Assembly: GCF_003614945.1 (NCBI RefSeq)
Contig: NZ_QYCZ01000002.1
Coordinates: 1-64,000, forward strand
Direction of reading: 5' to 3'
Source: Bergeyella cardium
GTDB lineage: Bacteria; Bacteroidota; Bacteroidia; Flavobacteriales; Weeksellaceae
DNA length: 64,000 nucleotides
Below the pieces are notes generated by a model. The model ran no database searches, had not been told where the DNA came from, and saw only the letters and a list, made by a program, of their open reading frames with translations. Below, in pieces: positions 54,194-61,964 of this stretch (the first letter of the stretch is position 1; every line of letters begins with the position of its first letter). The translations under genes and the position numbers were made by a program.

Positions 54194-56350
54194 ATGAAAA
54201 ACATATTCAATACAATAAAGCAGATTTCTCTTGTAGCCTCTGTGCTGCTCTTCACAGCCTGCGTACAAGAAGATAAATTCGATATTCCAGATACAAATAC
54301 CTATCAGTGCGGTGATTTATCCCAAGACACAAGCCTATCTTTAATTTCTTTGGAGAACTTAAAGAAATTATACGATGGTAAAAAGACTTTTGACTTCCCG
54401 AAAGATGATAATCGCTACATCGAGGGCTATGTTTCTTCGTCTGACCACACGGGTAACATCTACAAAAGCATTTTCATACAGGACAAACCTGAAAACCCTA
54501 CGCAAGGTTTGACAATCACAGTAGATGCTACTTCTACCTACAACCATTATCCTCAAGGCTCAAAGGTTTATATAAAACTTGCAGGGCTATCCATCGGTGA
54601 GTATGGTGGCGTAATACAATTAGGGGTGAAGTTTGGTAATGAAAAAAATGCAACTTCGGTTTCCAGAATCCTTGAATCCGATTTGCCAAAAGTTATTATC
54701 CGTTCTTGCTCTGAAAAAGAGACTATCGTTCCGAAAGTAATGACTTTAGGTGATATGATTAAAGGAAACGAGCAGTATCTTGGCTGTTTAGTGAAGATAG
54801 AAAACGCAGAATTTGCCGCTAAACACCTTTGTCAGCAGTTTGCTCCTACAGGCTCGAGTGCAGATAAACAATTAATAGACGCTACAAGCACTACGGCCAA
54901 CAAAGTAGCGAGAATGAGCGGCTATGCATCCTTTGCCCTTAAGACCATTCCTTCTGGAAATGGAGATATCGTGGGTATTTTCAGCAAGTTTAATACCACT
55001 TATCAGCTCTATATCGTAGATGATGCTGACTTGAATATGAATCAAGAGAGGATAGATAAGATTATTGCGCCGTGCGAAGCCAGTGCAGATGCCGTTGCCC
55101 TCAGCGTAGCCGAAGTAAAAGCCCTTCTACAAGGCAATCTTACCCAAATCTCCGAAAATGCTACCCTTACTGCCCTTGTAACAGCAAACGATGAGTCTGG
55201 GAACCTCGCAGCATACAACTTTAAAGATGGAAAGCAGCATACAGGATTCGTTTATGTGGAAGACAACACAGGAGGTATCAAAATTAATATCGCTTCTCAT
55301 CAGCAATTTGCCGATCGTAGTGGTACGGGACTGTTTTCTGACCAACGATTCCAAGTAGGTAGAACGCTTACAGTCAATTTAAAGGACCTATACATCGGTT
55401 CCAAAAACGGAGAAATACAATTGGGCGGACTATACAAGGGTGAAGTAAGCCGTGTAGAAGATGTTGATAAATACAAACACTTCTTCCGTACAGAGAAGCC
55501 TCTGATTAATGTAACCCCAACACTGAAAACCCTCCCCGAACTTAGCATTAATGATGTCGGTAGATACATTAAAATAAAAGACTTACAGTTTGTAAGCTCC
55601 GATTTAGGGAAAACCTATGCCGATGGAACCAATACCAGCAACAGAACCCTTGAAGACTGCGCTGGGAATACCATTCTACTCCGAACAAATGGGCGCGCCA
55701 ACTTCGGGACAAATGATAACAAGCTCCTCGCAAGCGATGTAGAAGTAGATACAGGTAAAGGAGATGTAACAGGTGTGCTCGGTTACTATAATGGTAAGTT
55801 TCAGCTCTGGATTCTTAACCTTAGAGGGGCAGATTTAGACAATCCAAGATGTGATGGTACACTCCCAACCAAAGATGTAACATTATTTAACGAAGGTTTT
55901 GAGAATCTCAATGACTGGACTGCGGTAAGTATTGAGGGAGATGAGGTTTGGACAACCACAACTTTCGGAAATCCGAAGCCTTCTGCTTTCTTCGACGGGA
56001 AGAAAAAGAAAAATACCGACTGGCTTATCTCCAAAGAAATCTCGCTCAATGGATTTAAGTCCGCTTATTTCTCCTTTGAAACCGATGGAGCCTTTGATGG
56101 CAACCCTCTAAAGGTATTCGTAACCGATAACTATACAGGTGATGCCACTACAACAAGCTGGACGGAAATCACAAGCGCTGTTTTTGATACAGATTTATCT
56201 GGATTTAAAGGTTTCGTAGGTTCCGGCAAGCTTAGTTTGAATAACTTTGCTGGCAAAAACATAAGAATTGCCTTCAAATATACTTCCGAAAACGGCAAAT
56301 CTACCCGTTGGGAAGTAGATAATGTTATCGTAAAAGCAAATAAAAAATAA
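54194..56350 (+). CDS. DUF5689 lipoprotein with C-terminal beta-sandwich
   Basis: A 718-residue lipoprotein: signal MKNIFNTIKQISLVASVLLFTAC (Cys23), followed by VQEDK, an acidic/lysine stretch like the surface-export signals of flavobacterial lipoproteins. The body holds repeated DUF5689 (OB-fold-like) segments at about 45-260 and 300-560 (RYIEGYVSSSDHTGNIYKSI; GRTLTVNLKDLYIGSKNGEI). A C-terminal choice-of-anchor-type jelly roll (about 565-718) begins with LFNEGFENLNDWTAV. No catalytic residues are apparent. It is probably the surface binding partner of the upstream TonB receptor. Confidence 0.85.
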   Translation: MKNIFNTIKQISLVASVLLFTACVQEDKFDIPDTNTYQCGDLSQDTSLSLISLENLKKLYDGKKTFDFPKDDNRYIEGYVSSSDHTGNIYKSIFIQDKPENPTQGLTITVDATSTYNHYPQGSKVYIKLAGLSIGEYGGVIQLGVKFGNEKNATSVSRILESDLPKVIIRSCSEKETIVPKVMTLGDMIKGNEQYLGCLVKIENAEFAAKHLCQQFAPTGSSADKQLIDATSTTANKVARMSGYASFALKTIPSGNGDIVGIFSKFNTTYQLYIVDDADLNMNQERIDKIIAPCEASADAVALSVAEVKALLQGNLTQISENATLTALVTANDESGNLAAYNFKDGKQHTGFVYVEDNTGGIKINIASHQQFADRSGTGLFSDQRFQVGRTLTVNLKDLYIGSKNGEIQLGGLYKGEVSRVEDVDKYKHFFRTEKPLINVTPTLKTLPELSINDVGRYIKIKDLQFVSSDLGKTYADGTNTSNRTLEDCAGNTILLRTNGRANFGTNDNKLLASDVEVDTGKGDVTGVLGYYNGKFQLWILNLRGADLDNPRCDGTLPTKDVTLFNEGFENLNDWTAVSIEGDEVWTTTTFGNPKPSAFFDGKKKKNTDWLISKEISLNGFKSAYFSFETDGAFDGNPLKVFVTDNYTGDATTTSWTEITSAVFDTDLSGFKGFVGSGKLSLNNFAGKNIRIAFKYTSENGKSTRWEVDNVIVKANKK

Positions 56351-56386
56351 TATCTTCATAATTAAAGTGATTTTTTAATTACTGTT

Positions 56387-56420
56387 AGCGGTGCTGGCTT
56401 TGCCAGCACCGCTTTCTTTT
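56387..56420 (+). terminator. Terminator of the TonB receptor / DUF5689 operon
   Basis: A 12-bp GC-rich stem, AGCGGTGCTGGC / GCCAGCACCGCT, with a TTT loop and a T-rich tail. Confidence 0.93.
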
Positions 56421-57039
56421 TCTCATTATCCCTCTCCAATTTGCTATACTCCCCTCCCCTGCTCTCCAAATCCCTATCCTCTTAACAATAATTCTCTCCT
56501 CTAAGATAAAAACAGGGGTCTGAGCCCCCTATTTTATGGTCAGAGATCCCACTTTATATTTTTATGCTGACACAAAACCATTTTTTATTTTCATTTTATA
56601 CTTCTGTCTTTACACAAAACTATATTTTATTTTTATTTTATACTTTTGTGCATACACAAAACCATTTTTTCTTTTAAATTTATACTTTTGTGTCGACACA
56701 AAAGGGGTCAATGACCCCATTTTATACTTTTGTGTATGCACAAAAGGACAAATTGTCCGATTTATGAAATTATTGCATACAAAAAACCATTTTTTATTTT
56801 GATTTTGCGCTTTTGTGTCGACACAAAAGTATTTTTTCTTTTCATTTTGCACTTTTGTGCATACACAAAAGGACAAATTGTCCGATTTATGAAATTGTTG
56901 CATACACAAAAGGGGTCTAAGACCCCATTTTATATTTTTTTGTATATAATTTCTTTTTTTATAAGAATAAAAAGGGAGGTGATGCCTCAAAAAAGGAGGC
57001 TATGCCTCAAAGAAAGGGGCGATGCCTCAAAGAAAGAGG
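56421..57039. other. Gene-free convergent region filled with repeat arrays
   Basis: About 620 bp between the DUF5689 gene (+) and the DCC gene (-). It contains a GGGG-TCTGAG-CCCC hairpin at 56515-56528, the 42-bp array (56560-56940) and most of the 20-bp hairpin array (56971-57050). Frames are open on both strands through the array only because 42 is a multiple of three. Confidence 0.75.
56560..56940. repeat. 42-bp-period palindromic array, about 9 units
   Basis: 18-bp palindromes begin at 56644, 56686, 56728, 56811 and 56853. Decayed copies sit at the same spacing at 56560, 56602, 56770 and 56895. Full copies read TTTTGTGTCGACACAAAA (perfect, twice), TTTTGTGCATACACAAAA (twice) and its reverse complement once. 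Spacers of 24 bp are of three sorts: T-rich, a GGGGTC/GACCCC hairpin, or GGACAAATTGTCC plus GATTTATGAAAT. Most units carry TACTTTTG or a close variant, a match to the -7 promoter consensus. Confidence 0.9.
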
Positions 57040-57050
57040 CTATGCCTCCT
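56971..57050. repeat. 20-bp tandem hairpin repeat, 4 copies
   Basis: Exact 20-bp period at 56971, 56991, 57011 and 57031. Each unit contains a small hairpin such as GAGGC-TAT-GCCTC. The last copy forms the final codons (KKEA and stop) of the DCC gene, so the array may also terminate that transcript. Confidence 0.88.
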
Positions 57051-57411
57051 TCTTGCAGTAGGTATCGCAATGGAGAGGTATTATTTTTCTATTGACAGCA
57101 AAGTTTTTGTATAGGATTTGTCCTATTCCTGTTAGCTTTAAGAGAATAATTGCAGGAAGAAATATCCAAAAAGCAGGCAATCTTAGAAAAATAAGATAGA
57201 TGGAAGTAAAACCATACTGCCATTTATCTGTAAATGATGCCATTTGTTGCTTAGCGAGTAAAATATTTAGTCCTTGTTCATCTAATGAATGCTCTTCTAT
57301 ATTTCTAAGCTCTCTACAATCTATCAAATGAAGCCAATCTAATTTACTGATAAGCTTTGCAAAGGAGGTACATTTAGGACACCAGTTATCATAAAGGATA
57401 ATGAGTTTCAT
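57040..57411 (-). CDS. DCC-family thiol-disulfide oxidoreductase (DUF393)
   Basis: A small protein of 123 residues with YDNWCPKC near the N-terminus (Cys11, Cys14), the hallmark of the DCC (DUF393) thioredoxin-like family. One hydrophobic segment near 80-97 (IFLPAIILLKLTGIGQIL) may sit in the membrane. Genes of this family often lie beside HTTM (vitamin K-dependent carboxylase-like) membrane-protein genes. A decayed HTTM gene is two genes upstream. Its start overlaps the TonB receptor stop by one base. Confidence 0.85.
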   Translation of the reverse strand: MKLIILYDNWCPKCTSFAKLISKLDWLHLIDCRELRNIEEHSLDEQGLNILLAKQQMASFTDKWQYGFTSIYLIFLRLPAFWIFLPAIILLKLTGIGQILYKNFAVNRKIIPLHCDTYCKKEA

Positions 57412-59768
57412 TATTTAAGTCTTGATTTTAGTTTATCTACTGTATCTTCATCATAAGAGGTATTATTCTTTGTACCTTTATCAAAAATGTAGGTTAGGGA
57501 GAGCCTTATCCATCGAGAGTCAAAGGTTTGTCGAGAGAAATAGCTCTGCTCCTGTGCCAATAAATGGTTCTTAATCTCCTTTCTATTAAATACATCATTA
57601 GCTGTTAATGAAAATCTTAGCTGATTATTCATAAAATTACGATTAATTCCTAAACTTAGTCCATAGAAAGAAGTTGTCTTATAGGGACCTTGTATAAAGT
57701 CGGAAATAAAATCAAAACCAGAGGTTAAATTTATCTTTGCAGGGAGTGAGAATCTATTGGTAATCGCCCATTGGTGTGCCCAGCTCTGTGTATTTATATT
57801 TTGGGCATTATCATTAGACTTTATGCTATCTCGGAAGAGGTTTATATTAGCATTAAGACTCCACCATTTTAGCATATTAAATGACAGATTGGCATTAAAT
57901 ATAATGGAGTGAATTTTATCTATATTAACAGGTGTAAGCATAGAGGAAAGTGTAGCTTTATTGTGAATATGAGTCTGATAGATAGCATCTCTGTTCTGTG
58001 AATAGATAATATTAAATATATATTTTTGTTTATAGAGGTACTGTAAGGTAAGCTGATGAGTGATATTTGATTTCAGCTCTGCATTTCCGAGAATTTTCGT
58101 ATAAGGGTCTATATAATAGACGAATGGCATTAGGTTTTTAAAATTAGGTCTATTGATTTTTTTGTTATACGATAGGCTTATGTGATGATTTTTAGACTGA
58201 TTTGCATAAGAAAAATTAATAAATGGGAAGATATTAAGCTCTTCTCTCTTAAGATGATAATCATTTTCAGAAGAATAGCCATAAACAGGTGAAAATTCTG
58301 CCCTCGAGCCTAATATGATATCTATTCTCTTAAAAGATTTATAGTATTGGAGATATGCACTTGCGATATGTTCATTATAAGTATAGGCATTAGATTTAGG
58401 TTCGTCATATTCCCAGCCGTTAATTTCCCTTTTATAGAATAGATTTTTATTATTAATGTCTTGGAAAATATACTTTAAACCTGATTCTATGGTAGAAGTG
58501 GAGTCTATTTTATTTGTATAATCTACTTGAATTACTGCTGCATTTACTGTATTAGGAGCTCGGTTTTCCAAATCCTTAAAATGCTGAATATTTTGCACTT
58601 CCTTTGAGCTTAGGAGGGCATTATTCTTTGTATTATAGCGAATATAATTCCCTCGCAGGACTAAACTGGATTTCTTAAAGTCATACGCATATCTTATACC
58701 TGCATCAAAGGTTCTGAGGCTGTTATCACTCATCTGCCGAGAGATAATTTCAGAATACGGGAGGCTGTTATTCTTGAATATCAAGTCTGTATTCTGCTGA
58801 ATATCCTCATTATAGAATGTAAGTTTAGTATTGAGTGTAAGCTTAGAATGAGAGAATCTGTTCTCAAAAGTACCTCCTATACTATGGTTGGCATTATTGA
58901 TTTTTGCATAGGTTTCCTGCTCAGAAGAGAGGCTATTGCTAATGCCTTTCAGGCTATTTGCCTGCTCAAAATCTCCTCCATAGGAGTTGAGATACCTCAG
59001 CACAAAACTCTTATTATGAATATTATACTGGGCTTTTGCTCCTGTGCTTTGTTTAAAGTATCTGCCTTTTGTAGCATTGGTATTCGCGATGACAGAGACC
59101 CCTTCTTTCTTAAATTTTTTAGTTTTTATATTGATAATTCCTGCTCCAGAGCCTGCATCATACTTAGCTGATGGAGAGGAGTTTATTTCTATGCTCTCCA
59201 CTTCGGCTGCTTGCAGGTTTTTAAGGTAAATCATCAGCTCATTACCGCTTAACAGGAGAGATTCTCCATCTATCTCTACCCTGATACCTGTATTTCCATT
59301 GAGTTTAAATCTATCATTTATAGCATCATAGCTAACTCCCGGCAATTTACTGATAGACTCAAATACATTTCCGGAAGAAAGTATGGGATTATTCTGTACA
59401 TTGACCTTAATAATACCGTTTTTCATCTGAATAAACTTATTCTTTGGAGCACTAATAACCACTCCTTCAATAGATTTAGAGATAAGCAACCTGTCATCAA
59501 GGATTTCTTTTTCTAAAATTAGAGTATCTACCACAGTATTCTTATCTGAGCGCAAGGTTCTTATATACTTACCTATCAGAATATCTTTAAATAGGAATTT
59601 ATTTCCTTTAATTTCTTCCCGGTAGCGCTCCTCTACCCCTTCTATGCCTTTTAGCTCAATGCTATGGTATTTTGTTTCTGCACTTTGGAGACTTCCTCCA
59701 TAATTAACTCTCTGAGAGAGCACTAATGAATAAATAAACAGGAGCAGAATGAATATTATTTTTTTCAT
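57411..59768 (-). CDS. TonB-dependent receptor / outer membrane beta-barrel family protein
   Basis: A 785-residue outer-membrane protein with signal peptide MKKIIFILLLFIYSLVLSQ. A plug-like domain (NNPILSSGNVFESISKLPGV, then IRVEIDGESLLLSGNELM and AGIINIKTKKFKKEG) is followed by a barrel of the 'outer membrane beta-barrel family 3' type, ending LRLSLTYIFDKGTKN and a short charged tail. It lacks an obvious carboxypeptidase-like start, although a vestige lies at about 22-95. Its codons are more AT-rich than those of core genes here. The upstream decayed HTTM frame ends in ATGA overlapping its start. Ligand unknown. Confidence 0.87.
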   Translation of the reverse strand: MKKIIFILLLFIYSLVLSQRVNYGGSLQSAETKYHSIELKGIEGVEERYREEIKGNKFLFKDILIGKYIRTLRSDKNTVVDTLILEKEILDDRLLISKSIEGVVISAPKNKFIQMKNGIIKVNVQNNPILSSGNVFESISKLPGVSYDAINDRFKLNGNTGIRVEIDGESLLLSGNELMIYLKNLQAAEVESIEINSSPSAKYDAGSGAGIINIKTKKFKKEGVSVIANTNATKGRYFKQSTGAKAQYNIHNKSFVLRYLNSYGGDFEQANSLKGISNSLSSEQETYAKINNANHSIGGTFENRFSHSKLTLNTKLTFYNEDIQQNTDLIFKNNSLPYSEIISRQMSDNSLRTFDAGIRYAYDFKKSSLVLRGNYIRYNTKNNALLSSKEVQNIQHFKDLENRAPNTVNAAVIQVDYTNKIDSTSTIESGLKYIFQDINNKNLFYKREINGWEYDEPKSNAYTYNEHIASAYLQYYKSFKRIDIILGSRAEFSPVYGYSSENDYHLKREELNIFPFINFSYANQSKNHHISLSYNKKINRPNFKNLMPFVYYIDPYTKILGNAELKSNITHQLTLQYLYKQKYIFNIIYSQNRDAIYQTHIHNKATLSSMLTPVNIDKIHSIIFNANLSFNMLKWWSLNANINLFRDSIKSNDNAQNINTQSWAHQWAITNRFSLPAKINLTSGFDFISDFIQGPYKTTSFYGLSLGINRNFMNNQLRFSLTANDVFNRKEIKNHLLAQEQSYFSRQTFDSRWIRLSLTYIFDKGTKNNTSYDEDTVDKLKSRLK

Positions 59769-60130
59769 AGTTTAAAGGTTTTGTTGTAAAATTTATTATC
59801 TAAAAATATTGTATAACAAGAAATCATTACAAATGAAAAATTATCTATTTTCATCATAAAAAATATTCCTAAATGCAGGACAACTCCTAACAATATAATG
59901 TAATTCCTAAATCTTTTAAACCAAATAAGGATAGGGAATGAGAGTTGAAATAATATAGTAAACCATGTTAAAATCTTTACTATAAAAATATAATTACATA
60001 GTTAAACATTCCTTGTCCATTTTTTATACTCCCACATAAGGCTATACAGGAATACTGCAGTAATTATGTGGCTAATATATATTTAAGCAGTCAAAATAAA
60101 AAATAATAAAAAACTAAAGCATCTCTTATT
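59765..60130 (-). pseudogene. Decayed HTTM-type membrane protein gene
   Basis: On the minus strand an intact C-terminal piece of 78 codons runs from 60001 to the TGA at 59765. It reads TWFTILFQLSFPILIWFKRF, then LGVVLHLGIFFMMKIDNFSF and CYTIFLDNKF. This pattern resembles the C-terminal membrane part of HTTM (vitamin K-dependent gamma-carboxylase-like) proteins. It has no start codon and is preceded in frame by a TAA (60002-60004) and a further 26-codon piece (ISHIITAVFLYSLMWEYKK). Another fragment (IRDALVFYYFLF) in a different frame lies near 60090-60129. The TGA overlaps the receptor ATG (ATGA), showing it was once translated in the same operon. Family call is from memory of the motif pattern. 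Confidence 0.6.
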
Positions 60131-60487
60131 TATGATATTCTTTCTTCTGATTTAATAAATAGAGCAATCTATATATTTTATGATAATGCTTTAAAAAACA
60201 AACAATTAAAAATAAATATATTTATTTCCTTTTTTATAATTATTATTAAATAAATTCATATTTAATTTTTTCTATATCAATTATAGATAAAATAAAACAA
60301 CATTCTATCAAGATATTCTAATTATTATTAAGCAATTAATAGGGTTCCATCCCCTTTTATTTATAAAAAAATAAGCTATTAATGAAAATTTTTTATTCTC
60401 ATAATCAATAAAATACTATTTTTACAAAAAATAAATTAGATTATATTATAAATTGTTTTTAATTTTAACCCATCAAAATTTATTAGT
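60131..60487. other. Very AT-rich intergenic DNA, no gene seen
   Basis: About 350 bp with long A/T tracts and stops in all frames, perhaps the remains of the 5' part of the decayed HTTM gene. No promoter box of the TAnnTTTG type is evident in front of the DUF6261 gene. Confidence 0.5.
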
Positions 60488-61189
60488 ATGATTAACACAG
60501 ATTTACGCAGATTAAAGATGATTGATTTCTTCCAGTTTATTACAAATGTAGCTGCGCATTTACAAAAAGAAGACTTGGAAGAACTTAAACTAAAAGACTT
60601 TGTAGAGACTAAATTCCTTCCTGCAATGAATGAGATGGACAATGTCCTGAAACTGCAAATAAACTCTGCCTTTACAAAGGAATTGAATACTCGCAACAAG
60701 ACAAGGATACGCTTACTCAGCTGCCTCTATACTCATATTAAGCTCTATACAAAGTATCCTGAGAACGAAAAAGTACAAGCCGCAGAGCGATTGACTCTCG
60801 TAATAAAAAAGTTTGGCAAAAAGGTATCAGGGCTTCCTCAGCGCGAGCTCACGGGAGTGATTACTCAGATGTTGCAAGACCTTCAGCTTGCAGAAAGTGT
60901 TGCCGACTTAAAGAAAATCTCCGCAATGGTTTGGGTTAATAGCCTTAAAGCAGAGAATATCGAGTTTGAAAAGCTCTTTAATAGCCGTACGGTTGAGAAA
61001 TCTACCCTGAAAGTAGGCGTATCACAAGTAGTTCGTAAGAAGATGCAAGAATGTTTTACCCAACTTATCAAACTTATAGAGGCACAAGCCCTGATTAATG
61101 GCGCAGATAAGTATAAAAGGCTGATGGATGAAATCCTCACCGAAGTAAAACAAGCAAAAACAACTATAAAAAGAAGAGGCAATCGTTAG
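60488..61189 (+). CDS. DUF6261 family protein
   Basis: A 233-residue, all-helical cytoplasmic protein without signal peptide or catalytic motif. It has MINTDLRRLKMIDFFQFI at the N-terminus and regularly spaced Leu/Lys helices, ending in the basic TTIKRRGNR. It fits the DUF6261 family of Bacteroidota, which occurs in several diverged copies per genome and has no known role. It lies in the AT-rich accessory stretch, flanked by hairpin-bearing intergenic DNA, and its own terminator is one of the recurring G-rich hairpins. Confidence 0.75.
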   Translation: MINTDLRRLKMIDFFQFITNVAAHLQKEDLEELKLKDFVETKFLPAMNEMDNVLKLQINSAFTKELNTRNKTRIRLLSCLYTHIKLYTKYPENEKVQAAERLTLVIKKFGKKVSGLPQRELTGVITQMLQDLQLAESVADLKKISAMVWVNSLKAENIEFEKLFNSRTVEKSTLKVGVSQVVRKKMQECFTQLIKLIEAQALINGADKYKRLMDEILTEVKQAKTTIKRRGNR

Positions 61190-61198
61190 GTTTGGGGA

Positions 61199-61225
61199 GG
61201 GGACTTTGTCCCCTTTTTTATTTTT
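61199..61225 (+). terminator. Terminator of the DUF6261 gene
   Basis: GGGGAC-TTT-GTCCCC (61199-61213) followed by a run of T. Confidence 0.88.
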
Positions 61226-61230
61226 TTAAT

Positions 61231-61250
61231 AAAAGGGTCTCTGACCCACT
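61231..61250 (-). terminator. Terminator of the FAH-family gene
   Basis: On the minus strand GGGTCAGAGACCC (61235-61247) is followed by TTTTATT, 16 bp after the FAH stop. Confidence 0.7.
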
Positions 61251-61265
61251 TTTTATATTTTTTGC

Positions 61266-61871
61266 TTAAAAAATCCTAATATCTAATGCTTTAATATCCT
61301 CTATATAGGCTTGTAGGGAGTCGTTCTCCTCTACTTTTCCTACTCCTGCGGGAGTACCTGTAAAAATAATATCACCTACACGGAGAGTAAAGTATTGAGA
61401 AATATAAGAAATGATTTCATCAAAGCTAAAAATCATTTGCTGGGTATTGCCCTGCTGCACAAGAATATTATTTTTTTTCAGAGAAAAGTTTAGATGGGTA
61501 AGGTCAAACTCTTCTTTGGGGAAGAAATTGCCTATTGCAGCAGCGCCATCAAAGCTTTTGGCTATTTCCCAGGGAAGTCCGCGCTCTTTTAATGAATTTT
61601 GCACATCTCGAGCAGTAAAATCTATCCCGATACCGATTTGTTCATAATGCTTATAGGCATTTTCTTTTTGAATATACTTACCTCCTTTTGAGATTTTTAG
61701 AAGAAGCTCCACCTCATAATCTACAGCATTTGAAAATTCAGGAATATAGAAATCTGAACCTTTTAATACGGCAGTATCAGGCTTAATAAAAACCACAGGA
61801 TTGCTCTCCTGAGCATTCCCAAGCTCATTAATATGCTCTATATAATTCCTCCCGATGCAGATTAGCTTCAT
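61266..61871 (-). CDS. Fumarylacetoacetate hydrolase family protein
   Basis: A 201-residue single-domain FAH-fold protein. It opens MKLICIGRNYIEHINELGN. The metal-binding set is present: VDYEVELLLKI (Glu, Glu) and GIGIDFTARDVQN with the Asp, followed by WEIAKSFDGAAAIGNF and IIFTGTPAGVGKV. Small members act as acylpyruvate hydrolases or oxaloacetate decarboxylases, so fumarylacetoacetate is not necessarily the substrate. Single gene with its own promoter box and terminator. Confidence 0.92.
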   Translation of the reverse strand: MKLICIGRNYIEHINELGNAQESNPVVFIKPDTAVLKGSDFYIPEFSNAVDYEVELLLKISKGGKYIQKENAYKHYEQIGIGIDFTARDVQNSLKERGLPWEIAKSFDGAAAIGNFFPKEEFDLTHLNFSLKKNNILVQQGNTQQMIFSFDEIISYISQYFTLRVGDIIFTGTPAGVGKVEENDSLQAYIEDIKALDIRIF

Positions 61872-61891
61872 ATCATTAAGTATTAAAGCTA

Positions 61892-61899
61892 CAAATATA
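61892..61899 (-). promoter_or_regulatory. TAnnTTTG promoter box of the FAH gene
   Basis: TATATTTG on the minus strand, 21 bp before the ATG at 61871. Confidence 0.6.
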
Positions 61900-61910
61900 G
61901 CTTAAAATAA

Positions 61911-61945
61911 AAAATCTGCACCAGAAAAGCTCTGGTACAGATTCT
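61911..61945 (-). terminator. Terminator of the CBS-domain gene
   Basis: On the minus strand AATCTGTACCAGA / TCTGGTGCAGATT with one mismatch, followed by a T run. Confidence 0.8.
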
Positions 61946-61964
61946 TAAAAATACATTTAGCAAA

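Noticed and set aside
56560-56940. CRISPR-like array (18-bp repeat, 24-bp spacers)
   Set aside because: Spacers recur within the array and are partly hairpins, the repeat varies and decays gradually, and no cas gene is in the window.
56536-56990. Overlapping open frames of 88 and 126 codons as real genes
   Set aside because: They only translate the 42-bp repeat, lack a promoter or clear start, and lose the frame at the 41-bp step.
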